DNA of 64,000 nucleotides from NCBI RefSeq assembly GCF_902167145.1, contig NC_050098.1:137544207-137608206 (forward strand), in the 5' to 3' direction. Below, piece after piece: positions 20,080-30,277 of the stretch (its first letter is position 1; each line of letters begins with the position of its first letter). This DNA is from Zea mays. Lineage: Eukaryota; Streptophyta; Magnoliopsida; Poales; Poaceae. The position numbers were made by a program, and so were the translations under genes. Below the pieces are notes generated by a model. That model was not told where the DNA came from. It saw only the letters and a list, made by a program, of their open reading frames with translations, and did no database searches.

Positions 20080-20880
20080 CTTGTGTCATTCATTCTAGGG
20101 GTTTTACAGCAATGATGTATCATACAATCCAGGGTTCTATGCATTGATGTGAAATTGTTTTCACTGACGGTCATGGGTCGAACTTGCAAAAATGTATCAC
20201 TAATGGTTCCATCTACTAACCGGGGGTTTTCACCACTAGTTCCAACACACCTTAGTCAATGTCCAACGATCACTACACGACGATTAATTTATGATGACTT
20301 GTTAACTACGAATGTGTGAATAAATTCATACATTCATTTTAATGTAAGTAAACATATAATGAAGTATAGTTTCGATATTTTAGTACTGGTTCATTGCATG
20401 AACCAGTACTAAAGATGTAACCTTTAGTACTGGTTTATACCAAAAGTTTGTACTGAAGTCCCCTCTTTAGTACTAGTTCATACAACCAAGACTAAAGATT
20501 GAGGTCTTTAGTCACAGATGCTAGGAATCCGGTAATACAACATGTTCATACAATTCGATATTGTAGCATGTTCCTAACCGATACAAATATTCCTTTTTCT
20601 AGTATCCATAGAGACCAATGATTGTCTCTTGGTCATATAATCAACATAGATGCCATGAGACTTTAGGGGGGGAAGAGAATATGTTTTGTCAGTTACAGGG
20701 GAGAGGCCCTCCACCTGAAAATTCCATTAATCGTCCTCCATAGCGGAGAAGGAATTAAAATGGGTAACATGGATTGTTTTCTAGAAAAGTAAGATGAGGG
20801 GTAGGGGATACATTTTGAGTAGAGGTTACAACTAGGTTATACACTAAAGATATTACACCAGACCTCCATTTGGTGATGTT
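20070..20880. repeat. CACTA-type subterminal repeats; no gene
   Basis: Contains a perfect 16-bp hairpin (TTTAGTACTGGTTCAT, loop TGC, and its complement, 20379-20413). Related copies follow at about 20422 (TTTAGTACTGGTTTATACC) and 20466 (TTTAGTACTAGTTCATAC), and a partial one near 20508. CACTACACGACGATTAAT at 20273 has the right first bases for a CACTA terminus. Such TTTAGTAC-type arrays are typical of CACTA ends in grasses. No coding region is present. Confidence 0.5.
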
Positions 20881-21570
20881 TACGTGGGCGGAGGCGATGT
20901 GCCCACAAACGAGAGTATGCCTAGCATGCTTGAATCACTTGATGCAGGGGGTGAGCTCGCATCTGAAAACCTTAGTGTTTCGACGTTTCCAAAGGTGCCA
21001 ATAGCACATGAGGATGAATTCGTTGAAGCCCTGATCATGAAGGATGGGAGGGCAGTTAAGCTCATGAGGTGACAACGATGCATCTCTGGGGGAATGATGA
21101 TGCCAACGGAAGTCCATAAAAAGCTAGCGAAGCCACAGTGGAAGAGAATATGAAGGTTGTTTTAGGCTCTGAATAATAGACTTCAGAGGTATCGTTGTCA
21201 ACGATTTTTCTTTTGCGCAAATTCACTCCAGTTTGGAGTTTGTCTTTTGAAGCTAGCCATGCGAAGAAGCATACTCTTGGAGGCGCACAATTCTCCCAGA
21301 TGAAGGTGGACAAGGGGTGGAAGGCTCCCCATAGTTTTTATAACATCTTGTAGAGGACACGTGAGTGGAGAGAACTGTCTGGTTTAGCAAGGACACACTG
21401 CCTAGTATCCGAAGCGTCAGTTAGCCTAACGTCCCGAAGGAGAGTACTTAGGCTTTCAAGCTCGAACTTAGCTTGATCTGAGAGGCAAGTGACAAAGGCC
21501 ATATGACGAGGGTGGGAGAGGACCCTGCAAAAATTTTGGTCTGCATTTTTAGTATAAGACATGAGGCCGA
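20881..21570 (-). pseudogene. LINE (L1-type) ORF2 C-terminal fragment
   Basis: On the minus strand, from 21562 down, FELESLSTLLRDVRLTDASD is followed by STFIWENCAPPRVCFFAWLA, GVNLRKRKIVDNDTSE and, after a frameshift, CYWHLWKRRNTKVFR. This is the zf-RVT (reverse transcriptase zinc-binding) region at the end of plant L1 ORF2 proteins. Frame changes near 21160 and the lack of the RT domain on this strand show a 5'-truncated, decayed copy. Confidence 0.75.
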
Positions 21571-21589
21571 GAGCCTAACATCAGGCACC

Positions 21590-22350
21590 CGCTCGCTGCC
21601 GGCGAGCCTTGAGCGGTCCTGTAATATGCTGACGACACCCTCATCCTCCTCAAAGGCCGCCCTAGGGATGCCTCTCACTTAAAAACAACTCTCGACCTCT
21701 TCAGCTCCTTGACAAGGCTAAAATTTAACATCAGCAAGAGCGTAGCCGTCCCCATGCACCCACTAACCATGTCTAGCAAATCACCTCTTGTATCAGCTGT
21801 TGGTTTGAAGCTTCCCCCAAACCTACCTTGGCCTCCCCTTCTACCTGCACCTTTTCTCCCACACCATAGCCAAAACCGATAGATATCTCGTTGGGTTGCA
21901 GGCGTCTCTCCTGAACCCCATGGACGCTTGGTCCTCATCAACTCCATCCTTGACAGTCACCTAAACTACATCATGAGCGTCGTCCAGCTCCCAAAAGGGG
22001 TTGTCAAGAAATTGGATGAACGTCGCCGCGGTTTTCTCTGGTGGGGCAAGGATGTTTCCCATGGATCACAACGCCTTGTCCAGGACATGGTACTCGAGAG
22101 CAAAAACACTGGTGGCCTAGGCGTCTGGGATCTCAAGCTGGTCAACACCTGCCTTCACCTTAAACTCATCCACCGTCTCAACACTTCGTCGTGTTCATCT
22201 TGGGGTGCATGGTGCGCCGCCACCGCGCCGCACCTGTCTAGCAAGCCTCACCGTGTTATCACCACCTGTATCGTTCACGATGGAAAAAACACTTCATTCT
22301 GGCACGATGTCTGGTTTTCCGATGATGACCTTGCCGAAAAAAGAGAATAA
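21590..22350 (+). pseudogene. LINE ORF2 fragment: RT palm and downstream region
   Basis: On the plus strand the RT catalytic motif YADDTLILLKGRPRDASHL starts at 21625, followed by LTRLKFNISKSVAVPMH, LINSILDSHLNYIMSVVQLP, RRRGFLWWGKDVSHGSQRLV, GGLGVWDLKLVNTCLHLKLI and FWHDVWFSDD. The order matches plant L1 ORF2 from the RT palm to the pre-zinc region. In-frame stops at 21622 and 21880 break it, and it ends near 22350 before the zf-RVT domain. It abuts a LINE fragment in the opposite orientation. Confidence 0.75.
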
Positions 22351-22875
22351 TGTAAGCCTAGTACTCGTCAAGCTTGTTTGATGAATGACGCCTTGTAATT
22401 ATACGTGTGTTCCACGAACAATTGGCAACATCAAGTCCATTTCAACTTGGAAAGACTTGGACCTGGCAGTCAATGCCTAACAAATTAAGCGCCAAACTCA
22501 TTTGGCAGGCACTCATCCCGTGGGTGCTTCATGTTTTAAAGTTTACGTGTGCCAAACTCATATGCAATTTTACGTCCATTCCAAAAACTGGTAGCAACTT
22601 TCTTGCCAATCTCCTTCCACTGATATACATCGAAATCGGAAAAAAAATCGTCGTATTTAGTTGAAACAAAGACTTCAAGTCCACTTGGCATCGAAATTAC
22701 CCGCGCGAAGGTCCCTGGAGTCGCTTCAAACACACCCACACCACACATACGCCACACCCAGTTCGCACTCGCTGTTCCAAGTTCGCATTCACACGCCCGC
22801 GTGGCTTTTGTTTTTATCTGCATTGTTCCTTCCAAAGACGCTTCTCGGATGCATCCAACACATGCGTCTTATATA
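22351..22875. other. No gene recognised
   Basis: Short ORFs on both strands show no motif. CGCCAAACTCAT near 22491 and GTGCCAAACTCATATGC near 22550 form a small direct repeat. Confidence 0.4.
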
Positions 22876-23250
22876 CTCCATCCGTCTGATGTAACCATTT
22901 TTTGTTCTTATCCCATAATATAAAGTATGATATCTACGTACATACATATATCGATGCAGTGGTATAAAGAGAATTAAATATATTTCTTGGTATTTGAACC
23001 AGAGGTGGTTACGACTTAGAACATGTACAACCCCGAGACAGTAGAACGGTTTTCTAAGTACAAGAGACAACAAAGAAATAGCATGGTACAACTCTGAGCC
23101 CCTGAATAATAAATACAGTTAAGAGACAATCCGTATGGAGAACTGTGTAGAGACATGCTCTATTTTTTTCAATTAACCCCCTAAAGACTTCTCAAGAGAT
23201 TCCCTATTAAATGGTGTTGCACACGCCCTTATATACTGAGACGGAGGGAG
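22876..23250. mobile_element. Stowaway-like MITE (Tc1/mariner type)
   Basis: The left end CTCCATCCGTCTGATGTA and the right end TACTGAGACGGAGGGAG are inverted copies of the grass Stowaway terminus (CTCCCTCCGTCTC). TA lies on both sides (22874-22875 and 23251-23252). At 375 bp it is somewhat long for the class and codes for nothing. Confidence 0.75.
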
Positions 23251-23462
23251 TATATACTAGTATGGTGTTCATGCGTTGCAACAGAACACAAATTATTCAT
23301 TAAATACTTATTACTTGTGCATATCTATGTTCTTGAAGCGACATGGTAGACTGGTTATCTCATTTAAACCGTTGAATTTCTATGGCATAAGAACTTACAA
23401 AATATCAGTCATTAGGATTGCAAAGAAATGTCCTTTATAAATATCAGTCATAAGAACTGAAC
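23251..23462. other. No gene; element-terminus-like motif
   Basis: Begins TATATACTAGTATGGTGTTC and ATGCGTTGCAACAG, similar to the motif after the TA run at 17838-17875. Small repeats of AAATATCAGTCATAAG occur near 23400-23455. Confidence 0.35.
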
Positions 23463-24550
23463 CTGCGTCTCACACCCGAGGGTGGCCTCGGGTGAGCCGT
23501 GACTGCGTCTCCCGCTCGAGGTTGGCCTCGAGCGAGGCGTGACTACGTCTCCCGCGCCGAGGTGACTGCGTCTCCCACCTGAGGGTGGCCTCATGCGAGC
23601 CGTGACTGCATCTCCTGCCCGAGGTGACTACGTCTCCCACCCGAGGTTGGCCTCTGGCGAGGCGTGACGACGTCTCCCGCGGTAGCCTCGGCCGAGTCAT
23701 GACTGCATCTCCCGCCCGAGGATGGCCTCGTGCAAGCCGTGACTGCGTCTCTTGCCCGAGGGCGGCCCCGGGCGAGTTGTGAATGCGTTCTCCCAACAGA
23801 GAGCAGCCCCGGGCGAGGTGTGACGGCCTCGAGCAAGCCGTGACTGTGTCTCCCATCCTTGGGCGGCCTCGGGCGAGGCGTGACTGCATTCTTGGCGAGC
23901 CATGACCGTGTCTCCCGCCTGAGGCCATCCTCAGGCGAGCCGTGACTACGAGGTTGCCTCGCCCGCCTGGGGTTGGCCTCGAGTGAGTGGTGACTGCGTC
24001 TCCCGACCTCGGGCGAGTCATAAGTGCGTCTCCCACCCGAGGTTGGCCTCAGGCGAGGCGTGACTGTGTCTGCTGTCAAAGGCCACCCTTGGGCGAGCCG
24101 TGACTATGTCTCCCGCTTGGGGATGGCATCGGGCGAGGCATGACTGCATCCTTTGCCCGAGTGTGGCCTCAGGCGAGGCTTGAATGTGTCTCCCGCCCGA
24201 GCGTGGCCTAGGGCTAGGCGTTACTGCGTCTCCCGCTCGGGAGTGGCCTCAGGCAAGACGTGACCGTATACCATCCGAGGTGACTGCGTCTCCCGCCCGA
24301 GGTTGGCCTCGGGCAAGGTGTGACTGTGTTTCCCGCCCGAGGAGTGACTGCATCTCCCGCTTGGGAATGGCCTCGGGCGAGCCGTGAATGTGTTCTCCCA
24401 TCCAAGGGCGGCCTCAAGCAAGCCACAACTGCGTCTCCCGCCAAAGGGCGGCCTCGGGTGAGTCGTGACTTTGTCTCCTGCCCGAGGTTGGCCTTAAGGA
24501 GTTGTGATTGTGTCTCCTGCCCAAGGTTGGCATCGAGCAAGTCGTGACTA
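23463..24550. repeat. Minisatellite, about 40-bp hairpin-bearing unit
   Basis: Roughly 27 degenerate units of CGTGACTGCGTCTCCCGC followed by CCGAGGTTGGCCTCGGGCGAGG-like sequence. Many units contain an inverted repeat CCCGAGG, loop TTGG, CCTCGGG (for example 24296-24313). Several units are truncated. Long minus-strand ORFs across it are by-products of the repeat length and composition. Confidence 0.9.
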
Positions 24551-25590
24551 AGATACAAGGCGATGAACTCATTGGGCCTGAATTAGCGGGGGAGGGGAGC
24601 ACCGACCTGGGGCCCATAGACTAGATCGAAAGCGAAGAACTCATCAACATCGGTGTTGGACCACTTGAGGAGGGGCTCGGCGTGGCACAGATCGACAGAG
24701 GGGACAGGTGTGGATCTTCGATCGTCGTGGGCACTGATCTCTGACCGTCATGAGACCGGCAATCTTGAGGATCCTCCGGCCATAGCTGGACTCGACCTCA
24801 GATTCGACGATAGCCATCGCGGCCTCCATCACGGTCGCACACTTTGTTTTCTTCACATGGAACATGCTCCGCCGTATTCACCTTTGTGTGCTCAGCGCAC
24901 AGTGGCCTAGATGACTCGGGCCCTAGGCTGACCTTCCACTCTCCTTCTCCATCGTTTCCACGTGCCCCCCGCTCACCTCTTAGACGGGTGTCACGGCCTC
25001 GCTGTCCGCACCTAGGTTGCGTGCAACGCTGAGATCCCGTGTGATGGTGAGATCGGCAAGAAGGTGAAGCGCTCCACCACGAAACGTGCCCTCACCGCTG
25101 CGAGCAATAGAAGCAGTAGTGGGGGAGTTCGAGGTGCGTGCAACGCTGAGAAGCCGTGCGACAGCAAGCTCGATGAGAAGAAGGTGAAGCGTGTCGTGAC
25201 CATCGAGGTGACGACATCTATCTAGGGTTAGGGTTTGTGGTGGGTTGCGACTGTGAGACAGGGGAGAAGGACGCGAGGGACGAAGCAGTCTCTGCGGGCG
25301 AGCATCGCGCCTTGATGGCGGTGGCGGTGGCAAGGTGGGGGTGTGGGGCATCGCGAGGGAGGTGGTGTGGGACTGGGATCGTGTGGCGGGAGTGGGGAAC
25401 GCACGACAAGGGTAGAGGGGGCGGGGCGATGGTAGGCGAGGGCATAGGAGGTGTGGATGCTGACCTTAAGGTCTTAATAGAGTTGTATAGACTTGGTATT
25501 CGGATCTGCCGAGACAAGACGACATATCATATCTGTACGTGGCGTGGAATGTACATGACAAAAATTGATTGGCTCCTGTCGCTATAGGAA
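24551..25590. other. GC-rich unrecognised segment with a local duplication
   Basis: ORFs exist on both strands but none has a motif I know. A diverged tandem duplication is visible: GCGTGCAACGCTGAGA at 25019 and 25136, each followed about 40 bases later by AAGAAGGTGAAGCG. The composition (Pro/Ser/Arg-rich minus-strand reading) resembles a 5' leader or promoter-proximal region of a plant gene, but this is only an impression. Confidence 0.3.
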
Positions 25591-25850
25591 TTCCTTCGAT
25601 TTTGTCAGTTTCCATTCATTGTAGATTAACCAAACTAAATTAGATTAGATAATTTTAGTGTGTAGCCATCGTAAATTAGTTAATTTTTATTGGCTCAAAG
25701 AGGCCATCAGGAATTATCTAGTTTTCTCCGGCTTCACCAACCATTAAAAATTAGCTAACTTTCGTCATTTATCATGTCAATTACTAATTTTCATGAGTTA
25801 GTTTGGCCCATAAAATTTCTAATTTTCATTGGCTATGCCTAAACATCTAT
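25591..25850. other. AT-rich segment, no gene
   Basis: Repeated AATTAGNTAA-type phrases with TTTCATTGGCT near the end; no terminal repeats or coding region defined. Confidence 0.35.
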
Positions 25851-26515
25851 TGTTGGGGCCTTCGTCTTCCGAAGGTCCTCTCAAACATGATTTAACAATG
25901 TTTCTGGAGTATGATACATAAGCAGGTACCTTCGAACTCGGATCGGAACCACAATCTGAAGAAGGACAAAGAATACGAAGGTTGGCGTAGAGCCGAAGTT
26001 GTGCGCAGGGGAGCTTCGACATGGTAGCAGAAAGGGGAACCGACTTAAAAAGGAAAAGGCTATTTAAACCTCGATGGATTACTATAGAGTCATTAGCAAA
26101 TGTAAAGGGCATGAGTGTAATTGTACATGGGCTGCGTCCCGTGCCTATAAATAGATGAATAGTGCTCCCGTACTGTTCACGTTGACTTGGCATTTTTGCT
26201 TTTGCGCCACACTTGTACCCTTACCTTCTTTCGAGCCGAAGGTACATTTGTAATTTGATATCATTTCTATTTTTCCATAGTAATAAAATAGAAATGAATT
26301 GATATATAATTGTTCATGTTATCTTTTACATTTCATATGATTCTTTCTTCATTATTATATGTTGCATCGATGAAGGCATGTCCTTCATAACATTTGTCCG
26401 AAGATCATTATATCCTAAGGGGAATAATGTCTCAAAGGACGAAGGGCTTTAACGTTTAACATTTTTCGTGTTGCCTTGTTCTTAACTCATAGCATTTGAG
26501 AACATGTCCACAACA
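25851..26515 (+). repeat. Huck-like 5' LTR (665 bp)
   Basis: TG...CA ends, TATA box CCTATAAATAG at 26144-26154 and a CT-rich leader. Directly followed by the primer-binding site. Confidence 0.8.
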
Positions 26516-26527
26516 TTGGCGCCCACC
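26516..26527 (+). other. Primer-binding site, Huck-like
   Basis: TTGGCGCCCACC directly follows the LTR, a TGGCGCC-type site as used by Tat-lineage elements. I do not assign the tRNA. Confidence 0.7.
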
Positions 26528-26574
26528 TCCGGTGAATCCTTTTCGACCACCTTCGGCAAGCATTGACCTTCGTC

Positions 26575-28101
26575 ATGCCACCAAAGAAAGCTTCAGCGAT
26601 AGGGACTGCCGCTCTACAGCCACTGGACCCGAACCAGGAGACCCTTTCTCTTCGAGAGGCCCGAAGCCAGAAGAGGAAGGCTACTAGTCTGACACCCCAG
26701 GAGGACGAGTTGGACCAAGAGATCAGAAACATGGAGATGCTTCATCAACAAGTACAAAGGAAGAAGGAGAAGATGGCTCGACTAGCCGACCTTCAAAGGC
26801 AGATTGACGAAGCTACTGAAGAAGTACGCCATCTTGCTCAAGATGAACAAGAACGAAGGCCCCAGCACAGGGAGCTTCATCAAGAAGGCTTGTTCGATGA
26901 TGATGGATGGTATGATGATTTTAATTATGGTACCTTTATTTTTTACGATGCTTCTCCCCTGGCAGCAGAACTGCAGGCTATCCCATGGCCCCCATCGTAT
27001 AAGCCACCTCAGCTTCCGATGTATGATGGGCATTTAGACCCGAAGCAGTTTTTGATGAGTTATGAAGCAACTATATCTTCATACGGAGGCAATGCAGTTG
27101 TCATGGCCAAGTCCTTCGTTATGACAGTGAAGAATGTGGCTCAAACGTGGTATTCTTCTCTTCGGCCAGGGACTATCACTTCATGGCAGAAGCTCAAGGA
27201 CATGCTGGTGACAAGTTTCCAGGGCTTTCAGACGAAGCCAGTCACAGCTCAGGCTCTGTTCCAATGCACGCAGGATCATGAGGAGTATCTCCAGGCGTAC
27301 GTCCGAAGATTCTTGCGTCTGAGAGCACAAGCGCCTACTGTGCCCAATGAAATTGTCATTGAGGCCATGATCAAGGGGCTTTGTCCAGGACCTACGGCCC
27401 AGTATTTTGCTAGAAAGCCTCCACAGACTTTGGAGAAGCTGCTTCAAAAGATGGATGAATACATCCGTGCTGACAACGATTTTCGCCAAAGAAGGGAGGA
27501 AGCCTATAGGTTCTCTGAGATGACCAGGGGCTTCGGAGGGTGAATCCACCCAAGACATGTCAGGTCAATTCACTCCACCGAGAGTGACGACAGGGGAAGT
27601 CAACAATAGAGGCCACAATATTCCTCGCAAGCTTCGGGGCAGCAACAAAGCTATCTTCGGCTGCCAGCTCCAAGGGGTAGAGGCGCCAGGGGCTTTGGAG
27701 GGAGGTTTGGGAATCAACCCAGAAAAATTTATTGCTTATTCTGTGGTGAGGACAAGGGCCATACTACAAGGATGTGCCATGTCACCATTCAGAAACAGAA
27801 GGAAATAGCAGAAGCTGCAGCTCAGCAGAACCAGCCGAAGCAGGTCATGCATACTGCTTCATATCACTCACCCTACATACCAGAATATGTGGGTAACCAT
27901 CCTGCAGCGTCTGTTGCTTCGGCTAGTCAGCCACAGGCATCCTGAACACAGCCTCCACCTCCGCCACCTCTACAACCTGCATATTCACGCGGCCAACAAC
28001 CAGAAGGGAGTCAACAGACCCATCAGCAGAGAGACTTCAGGGAGGAGTCCGAAGCTCGCACAGTCAACAATATTGTGCCAGAGTCGAAGCATATCTACTA
28101 A
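26575..28101 (+). pseudogene. gag: Huck-like gag with three in-frame stops
   Basis: From ATG 26575 (MPPKKASAIGTAALQPLDPN) the frame encodes a coiled coil (about residues 45-100), an acidic spacer, and a retrotransposon-gag capsid domain (about 135-300, with FVMTVKNVAQTWYSSLRPGT and LFQCTQDHEEYLQAYVRRFL). The same frame then continues through TGA at 27541 and TAG at 27607 into a CCHC knuckle YCLFCGEDKGHTTRMC (about 27730-27777), passes another TGA at 27943, and ends at TAA 28099. Because the frame is kept, these look like point mutations, not frameshifts. TGA and TAG are what cytosine deamination makes from CGA and CAG. No protease or RT follows. Confidence 0.85.
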
Positions 28102-29156
28102 GAGATAACCTACCCCTGAATCAGTTTTTGCATTCATTGTCATTCTCTTTCTTACTAAGGAACAATTATTGAAAACCTAGTTTTCTTGTCGTTTTCAATT
28201 CCTTGTAATAGCTTCGTTTTTTCCATAGTGAAAATATATCTTCTCCACAGACTCACGGAGTCCAAAAAGTCACCGAAGCATAAAAAGTCGTTCTAAGGAA
28301 CGCAGCGTAAGTTGTCGAAGCTACAAAAAGTCGTTCCTAAGGGAGAGCAGTGTAAGTTTTCTCTCAAAAGTCGTTCCAAAGGGAATGCAGAGCCAAATAC
28401 CGCCGAAATATAAGGCGAAGCGCGAAAATTCAACGCGAATACCGCGGAAATAGAAGGCGAAGAAGTTCAAAAGACGTTCCTAAGGGAATGCAAAACTTAC
28501 AGCGAAAAGTCAGCGCTGATACACCAAAAAATAAATGGTGAAGCTGAAAAATAAACGACAAAGAGATTGTGTATTCCAATATGGGGATACGAGTGTGTGT
28601 CTTCGGCACAAAGTATCATTTTTGCATAGCATAACATCATCACATCATTTCGCATAACATAACATCATACATCATATTGCATCAATGGCATAAGAAGGGG
28701 ATACAATGTTGACCTTCGGAGAATGCTTCGAAAAAGTGAAATTGTGCTAAGGCACAAAATAAGTTTTGAAGAGATACAACTTTATCAGCTCTGAAGTGGA
28801 GAAAAAAGTCTATTATTGACGAAGCATCAGTGTTATGGCGACGTTTGGAGCATTTTTTATGAAGCACTCTGATGTCGAGGAAGAAAGTCTATTACTGACG
28901 AAGCATTAATGTTTCTGTGACAATTAGAGGATTTTTCACGAAGCATAAAAACTCTTCTTTACGAAGCATGAAAAGAAGGAAAGGTGTTTTTTCGCCGAAG
29001 GCTCAAAAACGGTATGTATAATAAAAATTTCATGCATCACAAAGAAATGGATTACAAAGCCATTTATACATTACATTAAAAACCCATGAGTACCAAATGT
29101 TACAAGCATAGTCTAGCAAATGTTGCTTTAATATTCTGGCATTATTTTTACAATAT
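28102..29156 (+). other. Huck-like non-coding region; pol deletion junction at left
   Basis: Directly after gag there is non-coding DNA that in Tat elements lies 3' of pol. At 28260-28500 there are several diverged copies of AAAAGTCGTTCCTAAGGGAA. At 28800-28960 two copies of AAAGTCTATTATTGACGAAG occur. No protease, RT or integrase motif is found, so the whole enzymatic region is missing. Confidence 0.7.
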
Positions 29157-30272
29157 CTATTCTTCTTCTTTCAAAACTTTGTCTGTAGCTTCGGTTAGCA
29201 GTTGAGTAACGACTTCGTCCATAATGGTTTTAGCCATGCTAATAATTTCTACTGATTTCTTTGCCTCTGGGTCCACCAATGACTCAAAGGGCTCTAGGGG
29301 AGGCGATAGTTCAGCTGCGGTAGAAAACGTAAATCAGTTCGAAGTCACAAAAATAAACAATAAAGTTAAAAGCTATTAAGCAATACCTATCCGCCTTTCG
29401 AGTTCCGCAACTTTTTTAGCCGCCTTCGTTGCTTCCCTAGCATCATGAGTATCTTTTTCGCTCTTCTTTATTATTTCGTGGGCCATCCCTCGGCCGCCAT
29501 TTTCCCAGATGTCAGTAAAAAATTTTCTGCCTACTAAGCTTGCTTTGGCCGAGGGGTCCTTCGTATCGTCAACCGATAAAGCAGCTTCGGCTTGGGCCAA
29601 AGCTTTCACATGATCGCAACCTGACTTCTCCAAAATAGCTGCAATTCCCCTCGCACCTGAGAAGGCGCAGACATCCCCACGATCACTCAAAATCTCCTCA
29701 AACGCTTCGGCCTCGCTGCTGATCCATTCAATTGGACCTTCGAGATCGCCCCGTACGAAGTTGTCTTCACTTGAATATGCGCCAACATTAGCGAAGCTAG
29801 TTTTTATCTTTTTTACACATTCTATAGATTTTTCATAACATCTTTCTTTTGAGGAGCAAAGTTCTATAGCTGTTTTTTCCCAATAATTTTTCCAGTAATC
29901 ACTGGCGTCTCGATCAGCTTCGGCAATAGCACATTTCAATTTAGCTTCGGCCAGTTGCTTTTGAAGGGTTTTGATTTCGCCCCTTTGGATTTCAGATTGG
30001 GCCTTGTAGTTAGCTTCATCCCCCTTTACCTTATCCACCAGAGTAAGTAGAATTTTATCTTTTTCCAAAGCTTCGTTCCTCAGCTTAATAACCTCTGTTC
30101 GAAGATTGTTGAGAGCAATAGTGCAACTCTCGCCTTCGACATTCTTCTGCGCCCTTAAGGCGTTGGTAAGTATTAAACCCTACATGAAAAGAATGAACGA
30201 GTTAATATAAGAGCAAAAGAATAATTCAGAATTCGTAAACTTCCAAATATACAATTTTTGTACCTTCAGACT
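29157..30272 (-). CDS. Huck-like antisense gene, 3' exons, coiled-coil protein
   Basis: Reading on the minus strand: exon 30264-30272, intron 30180-30263 (donor AAG/GTACAAA, acceptor CATGTAG), exon 29387-30179, intron 29315-29386 (donor ATAG/GTATTG, acceptor CTACCGCAG), and final exon 29157-29314 ending GAAGAAGAATAG. The product begins LILTNALRAQKN, carries a long heptad-rich coiled coil (EKDKILLTLVDKVKGDEANY, then QKQLAEAKLKCAIAEADRD), a conserved EGPIEWISSEAEAFEEILSD block and an acidic tail. The 5' part of the gene lies at 45262-45490, displaced by Tek1. Antisense genes of this kind are known in Tat elements; function is unknown. The frame is open throughout the visible exons. Confidence 0.75.
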
Positions 30273-30277
30273 TTTAC

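Larger units (their letters stand above)
25851..30277 (+). mobile_element. Huck-like Tat-lineage element, left part, pol deleted
   Basis: The 5' LTR starts TGTTGGGGCCTTCGTCTTCC at 25851 and ends CAACA at 26515. A TTGGCGCCCACC primer site, gag (plus), an abrupt loss of pol after about 28101, a repetitive non-coding region and a spliced antisense gene (minus) follow. The antisense gene is cut at 30277 by the chromovirus Tek1 and resumes at 45262. The LTR, gag and antisense protein match what I remember of maize Huck. The right end is not in the window because TatB interrupts the element again at 45490. Confidence 0.75.

Noticed and set aside
23470..24079. Long Arg/Pro-rich minus-strand ORFs of 160-190 codons
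   Set aside because: They lie wholly in the 40-bp minisatellite. Open frames arise from the repeat and exist in two frames at once, without domain content.
23463..24550. CRISPR-like regular repeat array
   Set aside because: Units are contiguous and degenerate with no unique spacers, and the setting is a plant genome.
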